A stretch of DNA of 5,423 nt from an uncultured Desulfovibrio sp. (GTDB lineage Bacteria > Desulfobacterota > Desulfovibrionia > Desulfovibrionales > Desulfovibrionaceae): the NCBI GenBank assembly GCA_900553145.1, contig USCL01000249.1, positions 1 to 5,423 of the forward strand, given 5' to 3'. Shown in pieces: positions 1 through 4,848 of this stretch. The position numbers and the translations under genes were made by a program. The notes under the pieces are model-generated. The model ran no database searches. It saw nothing but the letters and a program-made list of their open reading frames with translations, and was not told the origin of the DNA. The number at the start of each line of letters is the position of its first letter. Within the stretch, counting starts at the first letter, position 1.

Positions 1-51
1 TGATTTGTTGCCGCTTGCAGTTGCCAGACCGCAAGCTTTACTAACAAATCA
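1..51. repeat. Imperfect inverted repeat / potential two-tier stem-loop
   Basis: The first nine bases (TGATTTGTT, 1-9) are exactly complementary to AACAAATCA at 43-51. A second perfect 6-bp arm pair lies inside it, GCTTGC at 13-18 and GCAAGC at 31-36, around a 12-nt loop. A transcript of either strand could fold into a two-tier hairpin. On the plus strand it is followed by AAAAGGAG, so it is not a plus-strand terminator. On the minus strand whatever follows lies outside the window, so it could be a terminator-like element for the minus gene ending at 133, the end of a small RNA, or an element boundary. The window edge may cut the structure. I cannot choose between these. Confidence 0.5.
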
Positions 52-74
52 AAAGGAGTTTTTATAACATATAC

Positions 75-89
75 AAAGCTGTAAGCTTT
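75..89. repeat. Short palindrome (AAAGCT-3-AGCTTT)
   Basis: AAAGCT at 75-80 and AGCTTT at 84-89 form a perfect 6-bp inverted repeat around GTA. It lies in an AT-rich patch between the larger inverted repeat (1-51) and the end of the 133-441 gene. It could be a protein-binding site or a small hairpin. No T-tract follows on either strand, so it is not an intrinsic terminator. The remaining bases of 1-132 contain no open frame with a ribosome binding site that I would support. Confidence 0.3.
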
Positions 90-132
90 TCGGAACCTCC
101 CGCTTTCTATGGATACCATCGCGCCCCGCGCA

Positions 133-441
133 TCAGCCTTTCATGCTGCGCTTGGAAGCCTTCAGAGGATTGACTTTCTTTTTGGCCTCTCCAGTGACCT
201 TGGGAATGCGGTGTTGGTTCTGCTCAAGCAGGCTATCCGCATCAAGGCTCAACGCACCAAGCCGGGAAGCCACGTCTTTGCGGTTTCCGGCGTAGCGGTT
301 CGGATCGGCAAGAGGCCGATCCACATACTCAGGCGAGGTCAGATACAGCCCCTTTTCATCAATGGCGAGGCAAGCGCATCCTTCTTTTTCCTGCACAGTC
401 TGGATGATCATGTCCGAAGTGGTCCCGAAGCGATTGTTCAT
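133..441 (-). CDS. Uncharacterised 102-residue protein, candidate Fur-regulated gene
   Basis: I do not recognise this family. The case for a real gene is a strong Shine-Dalgarno (GGGAGG, complement of 447-452) five bases before the ATG and a plausible promoter with a Fur-box-like site just upstream. The 102-residue product appears soluble, with no signal peptide or membrane segment. Residues 1-75 look like a compact mixed alpha/beta fold with a Cys-Ala-Cys pair at 22-24 (GCACLAID). The last 25 residues are lysine/arginine-rich and probably flexible. The CxC pair could bind metal or be redox active, but nothing else in the sequence proves that. The gene stands alone, 285 bp downstream of the FeoA-domain gene on the same strand, and may have its own promoter. 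No clear intrinsic terminator follows; the inverted repeat at 1-51 is the nearest candidate. No enzymatic function is proposed. Confidence 0.7.
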   Translation of the reverse strand: MNNRFGTTSDMIIQTVQEKEGCACLAIDEKGLYLTSPEYVDRPLADPNRYAGNRKDVASRLGALSLDADSLLEQNQHRIPKVTGEAKKKVNPLKASKRSMKG

Positions 442-493
442 AGCTTCCTCCCGGTTTGTGCCGAGAACCGGCCAAAGCCGATCTCTTTTTGTT

Positions 494-513
494 AATAATG
501 AAAATCTTAATCA
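494..513. promoter_or_regulatory. Candidate Fur box upstream of the 102-residue protein gene
   Basis: The 19 bases at 494-512 agree at 15 positions with the classical Fur consensus GATAATGATAATCATTATC. The 15 bases at 499-513 (TGAAAATCTTAATCA) agree at 11 of 14 defined positions with the form I recall for Desulfovibrio, TGAAAATnATTTTCA. The site covers the predicted transcription start (about 507) and abuts the -10 at 514-519, a position where bound Fur would block initiation. AT-rich DNA can match Fur boxes by chance. However, the surroundings are GC-rich, a second such site sits at the other iron-linked unit in the window, and the location is right. Confidence 0.45.
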
Positions 514-541
514 ACTATAATCAGGTATCCGGAAATGTACA
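514..541 (-). promoter_or_regulatory. Candidate sigma-70 promoter for the 102-residue protein gene
   Basis: Reading the minus strand, TGTACA (536-541, four of six matches to TTGACA) is separated by 16 bp from TATAGT (514-519, five of six matches to TATAAT). Transcription would start near 507, giving a leader of about 65 nt before the ATG at 441. The patch is far more AT-rich than its surroundings. TATAAT also occurs on the plus strand at 516-521, but no plus-strand gene follows, so I assign the promoter to the minus strand. The element is predicted from sequence only. Confidence 0.45.
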
Positions 542-726
542 TGAGATTGTCCGGTTTTGCCGCAGCGTCAACCTATCAGGGCATATCGGGGCTTCCGTTT
601 CCGGGCGCAAATCCAGCAGATCCCGAAAGAGAGGAAATTGTACGGATTCCGCAGAACCACCTTGCGAATGCCTCACATCGGCCCCGAGAGAACAGGAAGG
701 GAACCCCCTGAAACACAGCGCCAACG

Positions 727-960
727 TCAATCATCCGTACTGACGGTAACGTCCTCAGCGTCCATCGATCGCAGGGCCAGCGTAGTCCCCATCACCCGCA
801 AGGACAGGAGATCCCCCATCGGAGAACGGCCCATGACCGTAATCCCGACACCGGGAAGCAGCCCCATATCCCGAAGGCGCTGGGCCCGTTCGCCCTCGGC
901 GGCAATGGCGGCAACAAAACCGCTCTGCCCGTTTCTCAGTTGATGCAGTTTGCGGATCAT
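727..960 (-). CDS. feoA-like: FeoA-domain protein (ferrous iron transport accessory family)
   Basis: This 77-residue protein is a single FeoA domain, the small SH3-like beta-barrel that accompanies the ferrous iron permease FeoB in the cytoplasm and also occurs at the C-terminus of DtxR-type regulators. Family features seen are the opening LxxLxxGxxGxV-like stretch (residues 5-16), the central block QRLRDMGLLPG (27-37), a glycine/aspartate turn (MGD, 48-50), and the closing strand pair ending ALRSMDAEDVTV (62-73). Length is typical of a stand-alone FeoA. Its ATG overlaps the stop of the upstream membrane-protein gene (ATGA at 957-960), so the two are almost certainly translationally coupled. 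A weak GGGAAGG lies about ten bases upstream. No feoB follows: 285 bp without a convincing gene come next. It may be an orphan FeoA serving a distant FeoB or a partner of the small membrane protein. Regulation is probably by Fur through the site at 1325-1339. Confidence 0.9.
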   Translation of the reverse strand: MIRKLHQLRNGQSGFVAAIAAEGERAQRLRDMGLLPGVGITVMGRSPMGDLLSLRVMGTTLALRSMDAEDVTVSTDD

Positions 961-1256
961 TCCGTCTTCGCCTTCCCGTCGGCCGCCGCCTCTGACGCGG
1001 AAGCATCAAGAATGTCCCCAAATTGGCGCAGCAATCGGGGGATCTCCCGCCGCGCCCGGCGCCAGTACCAGCCGATGCCCCTCGGCAGCGCCAGCGACGC
1101 CACGACCACGGCAAGAAGAAGCACGGCCAATGCCTCAATGAAGGCGACGAGGGCCCGGACAAGCAGCGCCAATCCAAGCACGGACACGGCAATCAACGTC
1201 AGTACCCGCGCACACCGTCTATACGAAAAAGCCAACCCAGCCTCCTGAAAAAGCAT
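957..1256 (-). CDS. Small two-segment inner-membrane protein coupled to the FeoA-domain gene
   Basis: I do not recognise a named family. From the ATG at 1256 the product has 99 residues. Two hydrophobic helices are visible, about residues 18-36 and 38-58, separated by only a short polar turn, so it probably forms a membrane hairpin. They are followed by a strongly basic amphipathic stretch (WYWRRARREIPRLLRQ, 63-78), expected on the cytoplasmic side, and a charged Ala/Lys/Glu tail. It overlaps the FeoA-domain gene by 4 bp and shares its candidate Fur-controlled promoter, suggesting a joint role, perhaps as a membrane anchor or partner for the FeoA-domain protein. That role is inference. The start is uncertain: the ATG has GGAG only three bases away, whereas codon 8 is a TTG preceded by a perfect AGGAGG (1241-1246) at five bases. 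Starting there would give 92 residues with both helices intact. Confidence 0.7.
   Translation of the reverse strand: MLFQEAGLAFSYRRCARVLTLIAVSVLGLALLVRALVAFIEALAVLLLAVVVASLALPRGIGWYWRRARREIPRLLRQFGDILDASASEAAADGKAKTE
1241..1246 (-). promoter_or_regulatory. Strong Shine-Dalgarno inside the first codons of the membrane-protein gene
   Basis: The minus strand reads AGGAGG here, a full anti-16S match, five bases before a TTG at 1233-1235 that is in frame with the annotated ATG at 1254-1256. The ATG itself has only GGAG at 1260-1263 with a cramped three-base spacing. The true start may therefore be TTG (gene 957-1235). Confidence 0.45.
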
Positions 1257-1311
1257 ACTCTCCGTGAATTACAGCAGGCAACAAACCTTCACGGCACGTT
1301 TCTTCTGGAGC

Positions 1312-1340
1312 AGGTTATTGATTTTGAAATTTATTGTCAA
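1312..1340 (-). promoter_or_regulatory. Candidate promoter of the membrane protein / FeoA-domain unit
   Basis: On the minus strand a perfect -35 hexamer TTGACA (1335-1340) is followed after 17 bp by TAACCT (1312-1317), a weak -10 with three matches to TATAAT. AATAAC at 15 bp spacing (1314-1319) is an alternative. Transcription would begin near 1305, roughly 50 nt before the ATG at 1256. A poor -10 may mean help from an activator, or that the true -10 is misread. The -35 sits inside the Fur-like site at 1325-1339. Confidence 0.45.
1324..1339. promoter_or_regulatory. Candidate Fur box of the FeoA-domain unit
   Basis: TGAAATTTATTGTCA at 1325-1339 agrees at 12 of 14 defined positions with TGAAAATnATTTTCA, the Desulfovibrio-type Fur site as I remember it; the preceding T at 1324 also fits that consensus. 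The two seven-base arms are complementary at five positions. The site overlaps the TTGACA element, so an iron-loaded repressor bound here would block RNA polymerase. A FeoA-domain gene downstream is what a Fur target would be expected to encode, which raises confidence above sequence match alone. Confidence 0.55.
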
Positions 1341-1646
1341 ATACAAAACACCGTTTCGCCGATATTCCTTTCCGCCGCAACCGAGCCTCAGGCGGGTTAC
1401 CCTTCCGTAGTATAAACACGGGCCTTTCCTGGGCCTCTCGGCCTCACGGCGTTGCCTCCATACCCTTGCCCTCCGCCCGGCCGGACCGGACATCCCGAGC
1501 AATACCAATGAATGACCGTCCTAACCTCTCCCCTTCCATTCCCCTTCCATGGGCGAACCGGACGGGATTCAGGTCGTGCGACGGTTCCACGATACCCCTC
1601 TCCCTTTCGGTGGCCGGACCGGACACAGCCCGGCCCGCCAAAAACA
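1341..1646. other. About 300 bp with no supported gene between the feo promoter and the MFS terminator
   Basis: Open frames here have no ribosome binding site at a sensible distance, no recognisable domain and an arginine/proline-rich composition expected from random high-GC reading. The only structure I see is the 33/34-bp imperfect direct repeat described separately. The region lies downstream of the MFS terminator and upstream of the FeoA unit promoter, so it would normally be untranscribed spacer. A small RNA cannot be excluded. Confidence 0.5.
1460..1625. repeat. Imperfect direct repeat pair (1460-1492 and 1592-1625)
   Basis: Two copies of a 33/34-bp sequence begin ATACCC and end with an identical 14-bp block GGCCGGACCGGACA, at 1479-1492 and 1612-1625. 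The middle is a C/T-rich stretch with several differences and a one-base length change. The starts are 132 bp apart. The core CCGGaCCGG is an odd-centred palindrome, so each copy could bind a dimeric protein. They may also be traces of an old tandem duplication. The DNA between them carries no supported gene. Confidence 0.45.
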
Positions 1647-1677
1647 GAAGCGGCATGAACGCCCGTCATGCCGCTTC
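1635..1677 (-). terminator. Intrinsic terminator of the amidohydrolase-MFS unit
   Basis: The arms GAAGCGGCATGA (1647-1658) and TCATGCCGCTTC (1666-1677) form a perfect 12-bp stem with a seven-base loop (ACGCCCG). Read on the minus strand, the stem is followed by TGTTTTTGG. It lies 48 bp beyond the stop codon of the MFS gene, the expected place for a rho-independent terminator. On the plus strand no T-run follows the stem, so it acts in one direction. Confidence 0.85.
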
Positions 1678-1724
1678 ATGATCCAGTGGAAGAAGCCGGA
1701 AAGGCTTCCTTCCGCTTCCCGCTA

Positions 1725-3002
1725 TTATTGCTTGTCGAGCACCCGTGCGCGGTCGAAGTCGCCCTGATACGTGAGGCCCGCGCACAGGAGCATGAACGCG
1801 CCGAGCACAAAGACGAACTGCACGTAAACGATGGCGATGTTCAGGCCGAACGCGTCGGACAGGCCGCCCACAAGCATGGGGCCGAAAAAGCCGAGGCCCT
1901 GAAGGAACGTCACATAGGTCCCGTAGGCAGACGCCTTGTAGCGGGCGGGGACGAGCTCCTGCGTAGCGATATGGATGCCCGTAACCGGGATGAGGAAGAG
2001 GATGACGCCAAGCGCGATAAGGGGGAAGCTTTTCAGCATGAACCCGGAAGCGAAACAGGCCGCCAGCAGCACGAAACAGGGGACGCCGAGCCATGCGCGG
2101 GTTTTGCGGCTCCAACGACCGAGGCGGTCGGAAATAATGCCGGACAGGGGCGTGATCACGATGCCGGTGAACAGATACACCGGGCTCATGTATGCCCCCA
2201 CTTCCGCGCTGGTCCAGCCCATTTCGCGGACGAGGAACATGGGGATCCACGCTACCATGCTCGAATACACCATATTGCCGAGGCCGACGCCGATGCCGAG
2301 CATCACGAGCGTCTTGTTTTTCAAGGTGACGCCGAAGGCTTCCTTCACGCTCACGTCGTTCTTTTTGGTTTCTTCAGGCTTGGCGGAAGTCCGCGGCAAG
2401 GTGATGGAGAGTACCATAAACAGCAGCGTCGCCACGCCCATCACGATGAACGGCGCGCGCCAGCCGATGCTCTGCGCCAAGATGCCCGCCACAGCCGTCC
2501 CAACGGCGAGGCCCACGGACATGGAGGAGTTGTACAGCCCGATCACAGACCCCCACTTCGACTTTTTGGTCCAGCTCGTAAGCATGGACACGGACACCGG
2601 GGCATAGCTGGCGTTGCCCATGCCGACCATGAACCGGCCGAGCAGGATGAGGAAGAAATTCGAGACGAGCCCGCACAGCAGGCACCCCAAGCCCCACAGG
2701 CCGGACATGAGGGTAATGGCCTTATTTTTTGAGGTCTTGTCCGCAATGAAGGAGAACGGCAGCACGAACAGGGTCATGCCGCAGAGCACCGCGGAACCGG
2801 CCACGCCGATCTGGGAGTCTGTCAGGCCGAGGGCCTTCTGCATGGCGGGGAACACGGAAGTCACGCCGAGGCGCGCCGAGAAGTCAAGCAAAAACAGCAT
2901 GTACAGGACGACAAAGGCGAACATGAAACGGGGGCGGCTGACAGGGACGGCCGGTTCTTCCACGTGAGCCTCGATCGGGGTCGTCTGGGTGGCTTGAGAC
3001 AT
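1725..3002 (-). CDS. Major facilitator superfamily transporter, 12 transmembrane helices
   Basis: The 425-residue product is an inner-membrane secondary transporter of the major facilitator superfamily. A polar N-terminal tail of about 25 residues precedes helix 1 (27-45). Further hydrophobic segments lie near 66-85, 94-113, 115-134, 153-175, 183-201, 231-253, 270-290, 305-322, 326-345, 360-380 and 388-411: the 6+6 layout with a charged central loop (204-230, Lys/Glu-rich). MFS motif A is degenerate in the first half (FIADKTSKNK, 85-94) and well kept in the second (ISDRLGRWSRK, 290-300). D40 and R44 in helix 1 recall the anion/carboxylate symporter and Spinster-like families, but the substrate is not readable. 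The start at 3002 has GAGGA (3010-3014) seven bases upstream; an upstream ATG at 3086 would overlap the end of the amidohydrolase gene and add a non-membrane, proline-rich tail, so I reject it. The gene follows the amidohydrolase gene by 84 bp and probably moves its substrate or product. Confidence 0.9.
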   Translation of the reverse strand: MSQATQTTPIEAHVEEPAVPVSRPRFMFAFVVLYMLFLLDFSARLGVTSVFPAMQKALGLTDSQIGVAGSAVLCGMTLFVLPFSFIADKTSKNKAITLMSGLWGLGCLLCGLVSNFFLILLGRFMVGMGNASYAPVSVSMLTSWTKKSKWGSVIGLYNSSMSVGLAVGTAVAGILAQSIGWRAPFIVMGVATLLFMVLSITLPRTSAKPEETKKNDVSVKEAFGVTLKNKTLVMLGIGVGLGNMVYSSMVAWIPMFLVREMGWTSAEVGAYMSPVYLFTGIVITPLSGIISDRLGRWSRKTRAWLGVPCFVLLAACFASGFMLKSFPLIALGVILFLIPVTGIHIATQELVPARYKASAYGTYVTFLQGLGFFGPMLVGGLSDAFGLNIAIVYVQFVFVLGAFMLLCAGLTYQGDFDRARVLDKQ

Positions 3003-3022
3003 GGGCGGATCCTCTTGTTCGT

Positions 3023-3081
3023 GCGGGAGCGGAGCCCGCGGTTGAGGGAAAACGGGCGCGGGCTGATGAGCACGCCCGCGC
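3023..3081 (-). repeat. Two GC-rich hairpins in the amidohydrolase-MFS intergenic gap
   Basis: On the transcribed minus strand an 8-bp perfect stem (arms GCGCGGGC at 3056-3063 and GCCCGCGC at 3074-3081, ten-base loop) begins six bases past the amidohydrolase stop and is followed by CGTTTTCCC. A second, shorter stem (GCGGG 3023-3027 with CCCGC 3035-3039) comes next, just before the MFS ribosome binding site. The T-run is short, so I read the first hairpin as a partial terminator or an mRNA 3'-end protector that could lower transporter expression relative to the enzyme. Confidence 0.45.
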
Positions 3082-3086
3082 GTCAA

Positions 3087-4700
3087 TCAAGCACGGGCGG
3101 AATACACGGTCTTCCCGCCTACGATGGTTTCCAGGACGCCGATGTCGCGCAAGGCGGCGGGGGCGGCTTCCAGCGGGTTGGCGTCAAGGACCACGAGATC
3201 GGCCAGCTTGCCGGGTTCGATGGACCCCTTGTCGCTCTCCTGCCTGTTCTGCCACGCCGGGTTGAAGGTATGGGCCCGCAGGGCTTCGAGCACGGGGATG
3301 CGCTGATCCGGCCCGAGGTCCTGGCCGGAGGACGTCAGGCGGTTGACGCTGACCCAGATGGACAGCAGCGGGTCGGCGGGGACGATGGGGGAGTCGCAGT
3401 GCGCGGTGCTCACAAGGCCGCGCTCCAGCGCGGAGCGCATGGGGTCCATGCGGGCGGCGCGTTCCGGCCCGAGGAACAGATCCCTGTGGCGGTCGCCCCA
3501 GTAATAGACGTGGGCGGTGAAGAACGAAGGCGTATACCCGGCGGCTTCGAGGCGATCGAGCTGATCTTCGCGGATCGTCTGGGCATGGATGAGGATGTGG
3601 CGGCAGTCCTTGCGGGGATGCTTGGCCTGCGCGGCTTCGAGCGCGTCAAGGGCGTCGTCGATGGCGGCGTCGCCGTTGGTGTGGATGAGGAACTGCCCCC
3701 GGCCGTGCGCGGCTTCGATCAGCGCGAACAGGTTCTCGCGGCTGTGCGTGGGATATCCCCGCCATTCGGGATTGCCTTGATACGGAGAGTGGTAAGGTTT
3801 GGTGAGGTAGCCGGTGTAGCCTTGCAGGGAACCGTCCGCAAGCAGCTTGACCCCGCCGAGGGTCACTTCCTTCCCTTCAAACGCCAGCCGCGGATCGTCC
3901 GGATCAAGGGAGGCGAAGGGGTTGACGTGCACCCGGACCGCAAGGCGTCCCCCCTCTTGCGCGGCACGCAGGATCTCAGCGTCTTCGTAGGAGAACAAGG
4001 CCGCGTCCACCGCCGTGGTGATGCCCCGCGCGGCGTAATCCCGCGTGGTGGCGGCAAGGTCGTCGAGCCGCTGTTCCCGCGTCGGTGTGGGCAGCAGCGG
4101 CATAATGATTTCGTAAACCGGGCTTTCCTCAAGCACCCCGTCCGGTTCGCCGTCCGCACCGCGCCGGATGATGCCCCCGGCGGGGTCCGGGGTATCGCGG
4201 CCAATCCCGGCCAGCTTCAGCGCCGCACTGTTCAGGACGCACAAATGGCCGGAAATATGCTGCGCGAACACGGGGTTGTCCGGAGCCGCCCCGTCCAGTT
4301 CCCAACGGGTGGGAAACCGTTTTTCCGCCAGCAGCGTATCGTCAAGGCCGCAGGCAAGCACCCATTCGCCTGCGGGCGTTTCCGCCGCCCGGTTCCGGAT
4401 GGCCGCGAGGACGTCGCCGAGCGTCCGGCAGGCCCCAAGCGGCGGCGAGTTGAGGTTCACGCGCCCGCGCCCCTGCGCGGTCATCAGGATATGCCCGTGG
4501 GCGTCGTAAAAGCCGGGGAGCACGGCGGCGCCCCCCATATCCCGGCATTCCGTGTCCGGGCCGACGAGCGGGGCCAGCCCGTCCCGGTCCCCGACGGCAA
4601 GGATGCGATCGCCGTCCAGCGCAAGGGCCGAGGCCACGGCATCGTTTCCGTCGAGGGTCAGGACTATGGCGTTGAACAGCAACACACTGGCGTACTGCAT
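3087..4700 (-). CDS. YtcJ-like metal-dependent amidohydrolase (Amidohydro_3 family)
   Basis: The 537-residue product belongs to the YtcJ / N-substituted-formamide-deformylase-like branch of the amidohydrolase superfamily: cytosolic hydrolases with a TIM barrel flanked by a composite beta-sandwich. Visible landmarks are the N-terminal sandwich with VLPGFYDAHGH (60-70; metal ligands H68 and H70), ISGH (149-152), GGVKLLADGSLQ (282-293; K285 is the likely bridging lysine), HTNGDAAID (340-348; H340), IHAQ (371-374; H372), HCDSPIVP (434-441; D436 as catalytic aspartate), and the closing SIEPGKLADLVVLDANP (493-509). All expected metal and catalytic residues appear present, so it should be active. 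There is no signal peptide. The ATG at 4700 has AAGGAGGA (4708-4715) seven bases away and lies downstream of the sigma-54 promoter; the ATG at 4787 lies upstream of that promoter and is rejected. Family members cleave amides, formamides or related bonds, and the exact substrate is unknown. Confidence 0.92.
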   Translation of the reverse strand: MQYASVLLFNAIVLTLDGNDAVASALALDGDRILAVGDRDGLAPLVGPDTECRDMGGAAVLPGFYDAHGHILMTAQGRGRVNLNSPPLGACRTLGDVLAAIRNRAAETPAGEWVLACGLDDTLLAEKRFPTRWELDGAAPDNPVFAQHISGHLCVLNSAALKLAGIGRDTPDPAGGIIRRGADGEPDGVLEESPVYEIIMPLLPTPTREQRLDDLAATTRDYAARGITTAVDAALFSYEDAEILRAAQEGGRLAVRVHVNPFASLDPDDPRLAFEGKEVTLGGVKLLADGSLQGYTGYLTKPYHSPYQGNPEWRGYPTHSRENLFALIEAAHGRGQFLIHTNGDAAIDDALDALEAAQAKHPRKDCRHILIHAQTIREDQLDRLEAAGYTPSFFTAHVYYWGDRHRDLFLGPERAARMDPMRSALERGLVSTAHCDSPIVPADPLLSIWVSVNRLTSSGQDLGPDQRIPVLEALRAHTFNPAWQNRQESDKGSIEPGKLADLVVLDANPLEAAPAALRDIGVLETIVGGKTVYSARA

Positions 4701-4760
4701 GAAGAGATCCTCCTTGAGGCTTTTGAAATTCGCGCCCTGTCGGGCATATGCGTTAAAAAG

Positions 4761-4777
4761 AGCAAGGGGGATGCCAA
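4761..4777 (-). promoter_or_regulatory. Sigma-54 (-24/-12) promoter of the amidohydrolase-MFS unit
   Basis: The minus strand reads TTGGCATCCCCCTTGCT. It carries the TGGCA and TTGCT blocks of the RpoN consensus (YTGGCACGnnnnTTGCW), with exactly ten bases between the invariant GG and GC and the usual T-rich stretch just after. Two consensus positions differ (TC in place of CG after TGGCA). With the final C of GC at -12, transcription should start near 4750, leaving a 50-nt leader before the ATG at 4700. Such promoters need an ATP-driven enhancer-binding activator, so the operon is probably off unless a specific signal is present. Confidence 0.7.
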
Positions 4778-4807
4778 CAGGCCGCAATCATGCAATCGAG
4801 TGGTTTC

Positions 4808-4822
4808 TCAAGAAGTTCTTGA
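4808..4822. promoter_or_regulatory. 7-1-7 palindrome, candidate operator in the divergent promoter region
   Basis: TCAAGAA-G-TTCTTGA is a perfect inverted repeat of seven-base arms around one base. Its centre lies about 65 bp upstream of the predicted sigma-54 start, and its right end overlaps the TTGACA (4819-4824) of the predicted plus-strand promoter. A dimeric regulator bound here could activate or loop to the left operon and repress the right-hand gene. The divergent helix-turn-helix protein is an obvious candidate, but that link is inferred. Confidence 0.5.
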
Positions 4823-4848
4823 CAGCATGGCAAAGAGCGCACTATCAC
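4819..4848 (+). promoter_or_regulatory. Candidate sigma-70 promoter of the divergent HTH gene
   Basis: A perfect -35 TTGACA (4819-4824) is followed after 18 bp by TATCAC (4843-4848), four matches to TATAAT. Transcription would begin near 4855, giving a leader of about 74 nt before the ATG at 4929. The -35 overlaps the palindrome at 4808-4822, a common layout for autoregulation. The -10 is only moderate, so confidence is limited. Confidence 0.45.

Noticed and set aside
1..51. Integron attC site or tRNA
   Set aside because: The terminal arms do not carry the RYYYAAC/GTTRRRY cores in the right order, there is no integrase or cassette gene, and no cloverleaf can be drawn.
109..495. A 128-codon plus-strand frame opposite the 102-residue protein gene
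   Set aside because: It has no ribosome binding site or domain, and the opposite strand has GGGAGG at good spacing plus a promoter.
521..730. A 69-codon minus-strand frame following the FeoA-domain gene
   Set aside because: It starts at a TTG overlapping the FeoA stop region, has no recognisable domain, and its 3' end runs through the promoter proposed for the next gene. It is not convincing as a third operon member.
755..1192. A 145-codon minus-strand frame across the FeoA-domain and membrane-protein genes
   Set aside because: It is an alternate frame of two better-supported genes joined by an ATGA overlap; its Arg/Pro/Cys-rich product has no domain.
1269..1508. A 79-codon minus-strand open frame
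   Set aside because: It runs through the predicted promoter and Fur-like site, has an Arg-rich random composition and no domain.
1668..2732. A 354-codon plus-strand open frame opposite the MFS gene
   Set aside because: It is a shadow of the transporter gene: biased His/Glu/Ala/Arg composition, no domain, and its first codons lie inside the terminator hairpin.
3003..3086. N-terminal extension of the MFS gene to an ATG at 3086
   Set aside because: It would overlap the amidohydrolase stop region, add 28 Pro/Arg-rich residues unlike an MFS tail, and ignore the well-spaced GAGGA before the ATG at 3002.
4701..4787. N-terminal extension of the amidohydrolase to an ATG at 4787
   Set aside because: That codon is upstream of the sigma-54 promoter and lacks a good Shine-Dalgarno. 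The ATG at 4700 has AAGGAGGA at correct spacing and begins directly with the typical first beta-strand.
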